A DNA stretch of 64,000 nucleotides, taken from Macrostomum hystrix. Its lineage: Eukaryota > Platyhelminthes > Macrostomidae. Below the pieces are notes generated by a model. It worked only from the letters and a program-made list of their open reading frames with translations. It did no database searches and was not told the DNA's origin. Where the stretch lies: positions 1 to 64,000 of the forward strand of contig CATNEN010000034.1 of the NCBI GenBank assembly GCA_950097015.1, written 5' to 3'. A program made the position numbers and the translations under genes. Of this stretch, positions 42,757-64,000 are shown in pieces; position 1 is the stretch's first letter; every line of letters begins with the position of its first letter.

Positions 42757-44356
42757 GCGATGAGCAATGAGCAGGTTGCTAGAATGATTGATAGCGAAAT
42801 GAGCGCAGTGATTTGAGCTGCAAATTACGAGAAAAAATCTATGATCATAACAGTAAAACTACAGTTATTTTCTGTGTATAAGTTTTAATTATCTAAACAA
42901 AAAGAAGCATTCAGAAAGCCCAGCTAATACCCCAGAAACAGCCCATCCATCACAGGATCTTTGCCATCCAGGTTTCTTAGAAATTAGTGCATTAACTGAA
43001 GCCCTATAACAAGAATTGAATATCCGACAACAGATATCACGACATCCCGACATTGAATATCCAGATGATGAATATCCCGACATCCTGACATTGAACATCT
43101 CAACTTTGAATATACTGACGTTGAATATCCCGACATTGAATATCCCGATATTGAATATCCCGACATTGAATATCCCAACATCGGATAATTAATACAGTGC
43201 GTTGCGGCCATCCCACAGCGGTTTCACCACGCATGGCTGTCGAACTCTTACAAATTAATCAGTTGAAAAGTCCACAAAAACTAATAAAAATCTTAGTAGT
43301 GTAACAAAAGAGTGTCACATCAGGAAGTTTGGGATAAAACAGGGACAGCAAGGCTAGGAACGGAAGAATGCGGGAGCAGGAAAGTGAAAGGCAAGTTGCC
43401 GACGCGGCTATCCCATTCCTGCTGCTAATTAATTAGTCGTCGGCGAGGCCTCAGGAAGCTGCGGAGCTACGAGTTATAAAGGCGCACATAGACCCCTCGC
43501 TTGCATCTACTCTTTCTCATCTTCTAAGCAGCAGCAGCAAGTGCGAGGCATCGCGATCTCCGCATTGTCGCCTGCTATATCTCTCCGCTCAGCGCCAACA
43601 GCGTGTGGGATTAGAAATCGAGAAGGCGCTAATCCGTCCTACCGAAACCCGCCTCCCCTAAGCCGATACCCGATAGCAGCCTAGCAGCCAGGAGAACTGC
43701 AAATAATTTGCCGGATATCCGATAGGAAAGCTAGTTGCCGCATTGCCATTGTCGGCTCAAATACCTTCGAAATGGAAATCTCTGTGAACAATATTCCATA
43801 GCTGGCTCCTCAGAGTTAGATCAGCAGCTCCTCCAGCTCCCCCCCAGATCTTCAAGATCACCTAAAGAATCCCTCAACAGTAGAAAGACCACAACAGTAA
43901 AAAATACCCATATTTTTTATGTATCTCCAAAAATGTTCAACCAATCCCAATGAAAATGCAGAACACGGGCTAAAATCTTCCGCTCTATCCGATGAAACAA
44001 CGCCCAGAATCACAAAACAACGGCATAGTCAAGATTTTCAACGATTCTCGTCGTGGTATCAGGAACCATATCGGCTCCACAAACTATGTCAATCAGTCGC
44101 AGGGACCTTTGTTCTCAGCATCCCAGTCACCAGTCACCAGACTCTCAAAGAGAGTCCATGGACTTGTGAAGCCTGTACACAGACACATATTTCTACCCCA
44201 GCTAATGCTCAGCACACATTTAGGGAAGTAAGCATCTTGCTCTAGAAGATAATCATGGATTCGAACCCCCGACCTCTCATTCAGAAGTCCAAAGTTCTAA
44301 TTATAATCTCTGAAGTTCTAGAAGCTTCAGAATGAATTTTCGCGAGTCTCTCACAA
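42757..44356. other. DUSP19-like upstream region, short repeats, no gene
   Basis: Contains a ~15-bp repeat at 43020-43190 (GAATATCCCGACATT), a GC-richer stretch at 43380-43720, and a decayed tRNA-like head on the minus strand at about 44247-44315 (perfect B box GGTTCGAATCC) that is probably a SINE relic. Small plus-strand frames at 43735-44245 have no recognisable motif. Confidence 0.45.
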
Positions 44357-44776
44357 CCCTGTAAAAAATTCGGCTGCTTCTTCGGCGGGCTTTTTGTGCA
44401 AAATAGGAGAGGAATCTACCAAAATCCCCCCTATCTCGCAAGAGTTAAAGAAACCACCCAGGAAGCAGCCGATGTAACCGTAAATTGTGCGGAAACCGCT
44501 GAAGAATCACCCGAACCAGTGGCCCATGGGACAACCAGAGAATTATTTACGGGCGATTCCTCGGCGGTTTCTGAGCATGGAATCTTCCGAACTGGAGGAT
44601 TCTTTGGGTGATTCCATTTCGCCACCAAGAAGCACCGAGAAAACGCCCAGTTGGGTAGATTCTAAGCATGGAATCATCCGATTGGTATGTTTCCAGCCTT
44701 CGGCTGTTTCTTTTTCTGGAAACACCGCAGATTCCAACTGGAATCACCCAAAGAAACATCCCTATTTTTTAGCGGG
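44357..44776 (-). mobile_element. 421-bp TIR element (MITE), copy 2, inverted
   Basis: The second copy of the element at 38440-38860, in the opposite orientation, with the same end sequences and very few differences. It is flanked by AA on both sides, where copy 1 has TA. Apparent open frames in both copies are shared only because the elements are copies. Confidence 0.8.
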
Positions 44777-45734
44777 AAAATGCAGGTCGGAGAGCAAAAA
44801 AGACCCTATGATAATGTAAATTTTCAACTCTAAAATTCACGAATTTCATATTTTCAAGTCTGAGATATTGCCAAAAAAATCAAGCCAAAACGTTGAAAAA
44901 CAAGACAGATAACAGAAGTTGAAAGATTAGACATCGGATAATGGAGACTATCAGAACCTTTTCTCCTTAAAAAAATCGAATCAAAAAGTTCAAAGTCAGA
45001 TCCGCCGACAATCTGTAATTGTGAGCAATTTATAGCATAGAATAGACAAGACCTTCTACATTGATTTTGAATTTGTAACGAGAAGCAAAATGGCTAACAA
45101 TGACAATTTAGCCGAGAGCAGGGCATGCCCCGGTGAGCACGCAGGCCATTGCAGTGAAGGACAATAAGAGAATGACGATGAGTAGGAGCGAGACGGGCAC
45201 AACTGAAACAACTGGCGGTTGCAATTTTTTAATGCGAATTGCATTTTCAATAATAACACACAGAAAACTAAAAAATTCTAATATCTCCCACATCACCCAG
45301 TGCTGGATACAGGAATGGAATAATGGGATTTGGCCCAGAACAAAGGATGACAATGGGGACTAGCAGTTCGCGCAACACTGATCACAGCAACGGTAGGGCA
45401 ACAGAATAGTCAGTCGGTCGGCTGAGCAGTGCTCAATAAAAAATGTTATTTGGGATAGTTAGATCGGAACAGATGCTTTGCATTCTGTGTTCTCCGAAAC
45501 TGGAGAAATAAAAATTGCTTTATTCCTAAGGTTGCATGGAGATGGGCATCGGATAAGCTAGACTAAATTCGATAAGCTTACTCTCATCTGTTGTGCAAAA
45601 CATTCAATTTTGCTTCGCCTCTCACTATAACGGTCTTTCATTTCCTGCCAAAATTCAAATCCAACAAGCCATGCATCACTCCTGCCTGGATTTATTTATA
45701 ATTTACACCACAATCTAAATTCCACGAACTTCGA
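44777..45734. other. Intergenic, one weak membrane-segment frame
   Basis: AT-rich. On the minus strand a short GC-richer piece at about 45215-45108 follows a CAG acceptor-like site and reads a strongly hydrophobic segment (VPVSLLLIVILLLSF) then a stop. It could be a terminal exon of a small membrane protein, but no partner exon is visible. I see nothing else. Confidence 0.2.
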
Positions 45735-46195
45735 CACCTATCACTGTCTACCAGAACCATCACTGTCTACCAGAACCATCACTGTCTACCAGAACCATCA
45801 CTGTCTACCAGAATCATCACCGTCTACCAGAACATCACTGTCTACCAGAATCATCACTGTCTACCAGAATCATCACTGTCTACCAGTATCATCACTGTCT
45901 ACCAGAATCATCACTGTCTACCAGAATCACCACTGTCTACCAGAACCATCACTGTCTACCAGAACCATCACTGTCTACCAGAACATCACTGTCTACCAGA
46001 ACCATCACTGTCTACCAGAATCATCACTGTCTACCAGAATCATCACTGTCTACCAGAATCATCACTGTCTACCAGAACATCACTGTCTACCAGAACCATC
46101 ACTGTCTACCAGAACATCACTGTCTACCAGAACCATCACTGTCTACCAGAACATCACTGTCTACCAGAATCATCACTGTCTACCAGTACCAAATA
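45735..46195. repeat. ~19-bp minisatellite (CATCACTGTCTACCAGAAC)
   Basis: About 25 copies of a 17- to 19-bp unit, the shorter form lacking two bases (AGAACATCAC against AGAACCATCAC). The array sits between DUSP19-like and MEF2 with no gene around it. Confidence 0.95.
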
Positions 46196-46719
46196 TCAGG
46201 AAATTCACACTTAAAATAATTAGTAAAATTATTAACTATTAATAATTAATTAAAATAAATAGTTACTAATAAACTTAGACTTTAGACAATAAAATGCAAG
46301 GCAATAGTCGACAATGTTCTCAGAAAAAAAAGTTTGACACCCAGGCCAACGGAGACACGGCCGTGGAGTGATTATCAGCTCTTTATTTGCGCATCTAAAT
46401 AAATAAACACGAGCTAAATGATCAACAATGTAACTCCTTCATCTGGTAAACAACAGCTAAAAAAAGATACTAGCGGGCCCTCTGCGCAGGGCAGCGCACG
46501 TACGTGTATAACTCTGATTCAAATTGCACACGAAATAAATCGAATGGCGCGAGTGACATTGGCTAGTGAGCAGGCGGAGAGAGACAGACAGAGGCCAGGT
46601 TGGGATCAGCTGCTTAGCAACGGGTTCAGACATTGGGATCGCGAGAGTTCTTATCTAGGAGGAATCTAAAATAGCTTGCCTCAGAACCCGGGAACCAAAA
46701 CTTCCCGGGGATCTTTCGG
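46196..46719. other. Intergenic, no gene seen
   Basis: AT-rich start, then a GC-moderate part at 46430-46660 with an 83-codon plus-strand frame lacking motifs. I do not call a gene. Confidence 0.4.
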
Positions 46720-47000
46720 AATCTTAGATTATCCCATCTTTGGATTTATGATAATCCCAATTTCGGGATCTCAGATAATCCCAATCTCGGGATCTTAGAA
46801 AATCCCAATCTCGGGATCTCAGATAATCCAATCTCGGGATCTTAGAAAATCCTAATTTCGAGATCTCATATAATCCCAATTTCGGGATCTCAGCTAATCC
46901 TAATTTCGGGATCTTAGAAAATCCGAATTTCGGGATCTTATAAAATCCCAATTTCGGGATCTTATAAAATCCCGATTTCGGGATCTCAGAGAATCCCAAT
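46720..47000. repeat. ~24-bp minisatellite (TCGGGATCTTAGAAAATCCC)
   Basis: About 12 imperfect copies. Each unit has the inverted pair GGGAT and ATCCC, so single units could form small hairpins. The minus-strand frame (IPKLGFYKIPK-like) is a repeat artefact. Confidence 0.9.
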
Positions 47001-47990
47001 GCTAGGATTGCAGATCTTTATATCTTGGGATTGGCGCTAATAAAATCTGCTGCAACATTTTAACTTTTTTAAAGAATATCATAATGATTCAAAATTTGGG
47101 ATCTGGAGTAACAAATAGAAAACAAAGGAAAGTAACAATACGTGGGTTAAAGTGAGACATACATGGCAATAGGGTCAACGTTTTGATTCTTCAAGACAAA
47201 AATCCAGTTAGCTACAAAAAACGATGGGAGAAAACTGACATAGGGATAAATAGTTAGGTACAATGAGATGGAATTGTCATGCCTGGCTGTACAAAAACTG
47301 ATTTCTTTAATATACAACGCCAACAATAGGCAACTTTTTACAGACTAAATTAGACAATTGACCAACATTGAAGACACAAACACAAGCAAACAAACAAACA
47401 AACAAACAAACAAACAAACAGGAAACAGCGGAGACACTGAAAGCAATATCATAGCACAACTGCCGACAACGACTGCACGATAGGAAAATATAATAAAACG
47501 CGGTGAACAGCAAGAAGCTAGACAAAAGCACGCGGAACACTGCGGAACATAGGAATATATTAGTTAGATAGCTACATAAGGAAACACAAATAATAAGAAC
47601 ATCTAGCTCAGATTAGTAATTAGTCTTGCAGTTCTCATACGCAAAATAAGTTCTTCTTTACTCAGACTCAGATGCATTTTTGTGCAGGCCAAACATAGGA
47701 AATCTAAATATAGAATGGGAAACATCGACAGGCAAATTAAATCACTCAATTTAATATAAATTGCTCAGCTCATCTCATTTGCACACATAATCAAACTAAA
47801 TAAATCATTTTCAGTGTAAAGGCTGACAGTGTGAGTACTACGCATTGCGATTCAATAAACAAATATTTCAGACGGATTGCACTGCGGAAATAGAAGCCAA
47901 CCACTAGGCTAGACTTTTGATACACCAGTACGTTTCTGGGCCTTGTTATTTGGCCGCTACGCATGATGATTATCCGCTTCAGGCCGCTTC
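47001..47990. other. Intergenic, MEF2 3' side
   Basis: AT-rich, with a short (CAAA)n tract at 47390-47420. No coding segment is seen. Confidence 0.4.
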
Positions 47991-49016
47991 AGTGCCTCAG
48001 CTGACACTCCCCCTGGAACTTCAGTGCCTCAGGAGACAATCCCACCTGGAACTTCAGTGCCTCAGCCCTCACTCCCCCTGGAACTTCAGTGCCTCAGCCC
48101 TTACTCCCCCTGGAACTTCAGTGCCTCAGCCCTTACTCCCCCTGGAACTTCAGTGCCTCAGCCCTTACTCCCCCTGGAACTTCAGTGCCTCAGCCCTCAC
48201 TCCCCCTGGAACTTCAGTGCCTCAGCCCTCACTCCCCCTAGAACTTCAGTGCCTCAGCCCTTACTCCCCCTGGAACTTCAGTGCCTCAGCCCTCACTCCC
48301 CCTGGAACTTCAGTGCCTCAGCCCTCTCTCCCCCTGGAACTTCAGTGCCTCAGCCCTCACTCCCCCTGGAACTTCAGTGCCTCAGCCCTCACTCCCCCTG
48401 GAACTTCAGTGCCTCAGCCCTCACTCCCCCTGGAACTTCAGTGCCTCAGCCCTTACTCCCCCTGGAACTTCAGTGCCTCAGCCCTCACTCCCCCTGGAAC
48501 TTCAGTGCCTCAGCCCTCTCTCCCCCTGGAACTTCAGTGCCTCAGCCCTTACTCCCCCTGGAACTTCAGTGCCTCAGCCCTTACTCCCCCTGGAACTTCA
48601 GTGCCTCAGCCTTTACTCCCCCTGGAACTTCAGTGCCTCAGCCCTTACTCCCCCTGGAACTTCAGTGCCTCAGCCCTCACTACCCCTGGAACTTCAGTGC
48701 CTCAGTCCTCACTACCCCTGGAACTTCAGTGCCTCAGCCCTCACTCCCCCTGGAACTTCAGTGCCTCAGCCCTTACTCCCCCTGGAACTTCAGTGCCTCA
48801 GCCCTCACTCCCCCTGGAACTTCAGTGCCTCAGCCCTCTCTCCCCCTGGAACTTCAGTGCCTCAGCCCTCACTCCCCCTGGAACTTCAGTGCCTCAGCCC
48901 TCACTCCCCCTGGAACTTCAGTGCCTCAGCCCTCACTCCCCCGGGAACTTCAGTGCCTCAGCCCTCTCTCCCCCGGGAACTTCAGTGCCTCAGCCCTCTC
49001 TCCCCCGGGAACTGGC
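47991..49016. repeat. 32-bp minisatellite downstream of MEF2
   Basis: About 32 copies of a 32-bp unit (core CTTCAGTGCCTCAGCCCTCA, then CTCCCCCTGGAA). Differences are mostly single bases (CCTTACTC, CCTCTCTC). 32 is not a multiple of three and the unit has no stop in any forward frame, so all three plus frames stay open for 290-370 codons. The resulting proteins are artefacts. Confidence 0.95.
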
Positions 49017-49390
49017 TGAATAGAAGCAAGCAGATAAGCAATCCGCACTACTATTGCACAGCAAAACAAACAAATACCAAGAAGAATGACATCTGTAAAA
49101 AAGAAAATACAAACAAAAAAGTATTTATAAAAGTCCTGTGTACATAAATGACTACTGTTGCACAATAGAAATAAAAAACAAAATCGGGGAATCTATTCTC
49201 AGAAAAACTTAATTAAAGTTTTGAAGAAACAGTGACACTCAACGGAGAAATGTGAAGTACAAGACACGTAGGGGAAGGCAAAAACAAGGGAGCAAGGACA
49301 AAAAAGAAAGGAATTATCTAAGCTGCAACACGGATTCCTAGTGTAAATCAGGTGACTCGGTTCTTATTCAGATGTGCCTTGGATGCCAGT

Positions 49391-59724
<10,334 letters not shown>

Positions 59725-59734
59725 AGCTGCTGCT

Positions 59735-59815
59735 GCCGATAAGCCGTTTTATAATATCCGCCTCGCTTCCGGTAGAGATAGTTCAGAATTGCGCAAACTC
59801 CGCTTTATCCAATAG
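59735..59815 (-). promoter_or_regulatory. Possible MEF2 proximal promoter
   Basis: Upstream of the MEF2 ATG the minus strand has a TATA-like ATTATAAAAC about 25 to 30 bp away, an ETS-like ACCGGAAGC near 59765-59773, and an inverted CCAAT (ATTGG) near 59809. If the TATA-like site were used the leader would be very short, so an upstream untranslated exon is equally possible. Confidence 0.25.
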
Positions 59816-60784
59816 CTGCAATGAGAATTCTGTTATTTGTAAGATAACAAATCGATTGCCTCAGTAAAAAACAGCCGTTGATTATATATTATTAATCAGC
59901 TACTTACAACTGAAATAATTAGCGTCTGGCTTGCGCTGCAGCAATCTTATTTTTGCTACCGCGGTCAGAGACGGCCGCTTTTATAGTCGAGAGCCACTGT
60001 CTAATAGAGAAGATGAAGGAAGGGGTTCAGGGTACCCTATCCTCCTATTGCTACAGTTCAGAATGGCCCGCTAAACTAAGCTTAGAGGGAGGGGCCAAAG
60101 CCAGTTTCAGCCAATGAGAGGCCCATGGAGACCGCAGGCTCTCAGCCCGTTGGTCGGCGCAGGAGAGCAGACAGGAGCAGCAGGACGGAGGGTAGTGTGT
60201 CTCTAGGCGGAGCTTGAAAGGCCCCCTAACATACACACAAGGATGTGTAAGTGAGCGAGTGTGTGCGTGTGCGTGTGTGTGTCTAGGCAAGTTCTAGGCT
60301 AGTATGAGTGGTAGGGGGGATAATAAGGCAAGCAGTGCTAAAAAACCAAAGTGCTTTTGGCCACAGAGAGATCGGAAAGAGCCGAGGCGAGGGTATGGGA
60401 GGAGAGAGTGAGTACAGGCAGTGCGCAGGAGCACCCGAGCGTGTTGCGAAAGGCAGCCTGCGATGGGGTAGGCGGCAGCTGCGGAGATGGGAGAAGGAAG
60501 AGAAAGCATTGATGGCTGCCACACAGATGCAGTCCGTGCGACACGGAATAATAAAACTGAGGAAACAGAGCGAGATAGGGAGGGAGATGAAGGGGATAAA
60601 AGAACATATTCGAATCCCAATCTGACTGCACAAAGATATTCATTCACTTACTTTTTTATCAAAGCAACTTTTCATTTCATAATTTTTACCTTTATATAAC
60701 GACAAAACAGAAAAAACCATGACTTCCGCTTTCATTTCTATTCTAGAGTGCAAATTAGGAAAATAAATTAAGTACACTGTCATA
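59816..60784. other. MEF2 upstream region, no gene seen
   Basis: Mixed composition, with a GC-richer segment at 59940-60560 and a short GTGTGT tract near 60260. Overlapping small frames on both strands at 60283-60650 have no motifs. No gene is called. Confidence 0.4.
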
Positions 60785-61440
60785 TGCCCTCTGAGCTGAC
60801 TTAATACAAATCACAGCTTACTGACACCTGTCATCTGAGCTGACTCAATACAATTCACAGCTTACTGACACCTGTCATCTGAGCTGACTCAATACAAATC
60901 ACAGCTTACTGACACCTGTCATCTGAGCTGACTCAATACAAATCACAGCTTACTGACACCTGTCATCTGAGCTGACTCAATACAAATCACAGCTTACTGA
61001 CACCTGTCATCTGAGCTGACTCAATACAAATCACAGCTTACTGACACCTGTCATCTGAGCTGACTCAATACAAATGACAGCTTACTGACACCTGTCATCT
61101 GAGCTGACTCAATACAAATGACAGCTTACTGACACCTGTCATCTGAGCTGACTCAATACAATTCACAGCTTACTGACACCTGTCCTCTGAGCTGACTCAA
61201 TACAAATGACAACTGTCCTCTGAGCTGACTCAATACAAATGACACCTGTCCTCTGAGCTGACTCAATACAAATGACACCTGTCCTCTGAGCTGACTCAAT
61301 ACAAATGACAACTGTCCTCTGAGCTGACTCAATACAGATGACAACCTACTGTCACCTGTCCTCTGAGCTGACTCAATACAGATGACAACCTACTGTCACC
61401 TGTCCTCTGAGCTGACGCAAATGACAAATACAAATGACAG
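60785..61440. repeat. 44-bp minisatellite with 29-bp deletion variants
   Basis: About nine copies of a 44-bp unit (TCATCTGAGCTGACTCAATA then CAAATCACAGCTTACTGACACCTG). From about 61200 shorter units appear that lack the CACAGCTTACTG part, then a few intermediate ones. CTGAGCTGACTCA inside each unit resembles an AP-1/MARE half (TGACTCA). Confidence 0.95.
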
Positions 61441-61779
61441 CCTCTACTGATACCTGTGATCTCATTTTCAAAAATTATATATTTAGCTTCGGTAAATGTA
61501 CTAATAACACTCACTTTATGACGATGTGATAATAATTAATTTTTCGAGAAATAAGTCTAATCACAGGAAATAGGAACAGGAACTATTGCGTCAGAGCAAT
61601 CAATTATCCCATTCACAGTTGACAGACAGCCAATTCCCATGAGTGCGCCCAAGCTCTAAAAAGTCTCAGAAGCATCATTCACTTACTGAACAGAACCAGT
61701 CAAATCAAATCAAGCAAGTCAAAAACTGAATAATTGGTACCTTCAACGCGCCATTGAACACACCCATGTTTAGCGAAAG

Positions 61780-62101
61780 CATATTCTCATGCGCTGTACC
61801 TATTCTCATGCGCTGTACCTATTCTCATGCGCTGTACCTATTCTCATGCGCTGTACCTATTCTCATGCGCTGTACCTATTCTCATGCGCTGTACCTATTC
61901 TCATGCGCTGTACCTATTCTCATGCGCTGTACCTATTCTCATGCGCTGTACCTATTCTCATGCGCTGTACCTATTCTCATGCGCTGTACCTATTCTCATG
62001 CGCTGTACCTATTCTCATGCGCTGTACCTATTCTCATGCGCTGTACCTATTCTCATGCGCTGTACCTATTCTCATGCGCTGTACCTATTCTCATGCGCTG
62101 T
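61780..62101. repeat. 19-bp minisatellite (CCTATTCTCATGCGCTGTA)
   Basis: About 17 almost perfect copies. The unit shares the 11-mer ATTCTCATGCG with the 3.2-kb array at 53139-56345. All three plus frames are open across it. These are artefacts. Confidence 0.95.
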
Positions 62102-62870
62102 GCATTGTTTTAGCGTGAAAATGAATATTTATGGTCAATTAAAGATGATTCAATTAATGAAATCAATATTTTTGTTGAAAAAATCCTATGTCTATCGTTC
62201 TACGTTTAACTTCGTTCTACGAAAGCTTCGAAATTGAAATCGCGGACTGCAGGCGATTTCACGAAGGCCAAAAAAACAACGCGTCGTCTCCTAGGAGCAA
62301 AAATCGGATGCGGAAAGTCGGCAGCCAAATAATGGGATCAATTGAACAACGAAAGGTAGAAGATTAGAAGGACAAAGAGTAATGGAATGGAAACCTGACT
62401 CTGCCCCCCTGCTCATTAGGATAAGTACAGATCAAAATACAGCATAGTAGTCTCTATTCCATCCACTTCTGCATTCTAATTTCACCGCGTTGCCTCCTTT
62501 ACAGCCCCGCTCCCCGCAGCTCCTCCTTAACTCCCCCAAGCACCCGGAATTGTCTCCAATATCCCAGGCTAAATACCCTCAGTAGACTGATCACCCTTTG
62601 TTGCAGCTGGCAATCTGTTAGAAGGATGAGAAATAGGACGCGTGTGGGAACCCCACCTGCTATAGCTGCTGCTGCTGCTGCTGCTGCCGCTAATGAGGAA
62701 AAGACCTGCAGCCTTTAGACTTACTAATTTACGCCTACCTTCCCTGGCATTTAAACCTCGCTTTACTCTTAATGCTTAAATCTGTTTTGTTTCTCACTAT
62801 GTACTCATTCTCGCGCTGCTTTTTTCCGCCTTGACTCTATTCTCCTATTTGTGTCCTCCTTTATTAAATT
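62102..62870. other. No gene seen
   Basis: Contains a short CTG/GCT triplet tract at 62665-62690 and no supported coding segment. Confidence 0.4.
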
Positions 62871-63035
62871 ATATTGGGACCGAGAGGTCGGAAGTTCGAG
62901 TCTTAGCCCAAGGTGTGAAATCATATCACCGAGTATGAGTCATGACACTCACTTCTCCATTTCTTCAGTTCATCCAGTATGTAAAATGAGTACAAGCATC
63001 CCCTGGGGTAGAAATTAGGGTGTCCATGTACTTAA
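62871..63035 (+). mobile_element. Decayed SINE related to the 14-kb copy
   Basis: Has a degenerate B box (GAAGTTCGAGTC, about 62892) and then CTTCAGTTCATCCAG near 62963, followed by GTAAAATGAGTACAAGCATC. This corresponds to the central domain of the SINE at 14334-14648 (CTTCAGTTCACCCAG ... AAATGGGTACCAGCATC). Tail and 3' domain are lost. Confidence 0.65.
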
Positions 63036-64000
63036 CCCTTTCTATTTATCCCAGGGTTGCAAAACGTCGCCAGTTTTGCGCCAAAAAAATTTATCCGCCG
63101 AATTAGCGATCGAACAAATATTTTTTATCATACATAAGCAACATGTTTTCAGACATTAAATGCACTTATCTACCTGTGCGAGTATTGCCGAAGTCACAAC
63201 AGAATACACAGTTGTACCCAGACAGGCAAGGTGAATGAGTGCTCAGATAACACAGGCTGTCAAGTAGACAGACAACATCCATGCCTCACTCAGAGCCCAC
63301 TACCATTTATCCTGCACCGGCGAGTCCTATCGAGCACCGCCCCCCCCTCCCCCAGCTAAGCCCTTCAGCGCCCGCCCACGCAAGAGTCTGCATCTTCCAG
63401 CAGAAGAGAGCGAAGCTAGAGTGTGCCCACCTAAACTGAGCCCGAGAGACAGAGACAGGTGGGAAGCCGCGAGAGACTAAGGGGGAAAAAGGAAAAATTG
63501 GGAAATGGATACGAGCTTGGCTGTATTATTCGCACAGCCAAAAAAGTGAGGGAATAAGAGAGAAAATAGGTGCGCTAAGACATAAAGAGTTGCATCAAAG
63601 TGTACCAATATTTTTGGCGTTGTGGTACACTACATTTTCTTTAGGGCTAGAAAAAATGTGCTTGATCTAGGTCCCAGCTTTAACTAAATTGTTTGGTAGA
63701 ATAATCACACGATTATAATTTCATAGCGGTTAGTGTGAATCTTTATGCTATTATAAGTAGTATAAGTTGCACATAAATACAAGTTATATGCAAAACGCAT
63801 GAAATACAAAGAGAGTTTGTATTTGCAAGTAATACAAAAATCTCTTGTACAGATTTCTTATCCTGGTATCCAATATTCGCCCAGGTACTGAAGCAATAGG
63901 TCATTTATAGCTATATAATAATAGCTATATTATTATATAGTTAGGGGACAGAAACAGCACATAGACAGCGCACAGATGGCGCACAGACAGTGCACAGACG
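63036..64000. other. Right end, no gene; start of a further repeat
   Basis: A GC-rich part at 63280-63470 without a supported frame, then AT-rich DNA. From about 63945 a new ~14-bp repeat (GCGCACAGACAG-type) begins and runs off the window. Confidence 0.5.

Noticed and set aside
45108-45353. Short frame with a membrane-like segment as a full gene
   Set aside because: Only the last ~35 codons look exon-like and no partner exon is visible; mentioned only as a weak possibility.
47917-49147. Plus-strand frames of 288-368 codons rich in Ser/Pro/Leu
   Set aside because: Products of the 32-bp stop-free repeat; no start context, domain or splice sites.

Overview
The window is animal nuclear DNA. Genes have several exons with GT-AG introns, the coding exons are GC-rich, and the non-coding DNA is AT-rich and packed with tandem repeats. 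The recognisable genes are conserved bilaterian ones: DDX27-like, a METTL-type methyltransferase, RINT1, mitochondrial ALDH2-like, DUSP19-like and MEF2. The combination suggests an invertebrate, and a free-living flatworm such as Macrostomum would fit, but the sequence alone does not prove this. All the host genes lie on the minus strand. They have unrelated cellular functions and do not form an operon or pathway.

Layout. 1-1753: the 5' part of a DDX27-like DEAD-box helicase, with many one-base frame breaks. 3275-4614: a small Methyltransf_16/METTL23-like gene, also with frame breaks. 5270-13790: a local cluster of RING/coiled-coil (TRIM-like) genes with two near-complete members (6673-8508 and 10984-12898) and two decayed remnants. 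Between the two members lies a 420-bp foldback element with perfect 174-bp arms and a 5-bp target duplication (8820-9239). 14334-14648: a tRNA-derived SINE. 14658-18537: gene-poor AT-rich DNA holding one possible TIR element. 18538-29562: RINT1, whose last intron carries a complete Ty3/gypsy retrotransposon (18866-23631) and whose other long introns are filled with different minisatellites. 31889-35966: ALDH2-like, five exons. 39969-42756: DUSP19-like, two exons. 49391-59724: MEF2, three coding exons with two very large minisatellite-filled introns. 59725-64000: MEF2 upstream DNA with two more minisatellites and a SINE relic.

The most notable object is the retrotransposon. Its single 1439-codon Gag-Pol frame has the order Gag, protease, integrase, reverse transcriptase, RNase H. 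Integrase therefore precedes RT, the Ty1/copia-like order that defines Gmr1-type elements within Ty3/gypsy. Its two 151-bp LTRs are identical, the frame is intact and CATGC flanks it on both sides, so the insertion is recent. It sits in the sense direction between the last two RINT1 exons.

The second theme is architecture. Roughly fifteen unrelated minisatellite families (units of about 15 to 44 bp) occupy about a quarter of the window, and nearly every intron longer than 300 bp carries its own. Because many units lack stop codons, they create spurious ORFs of up to 1025 codons that should not be annotated as proteins.
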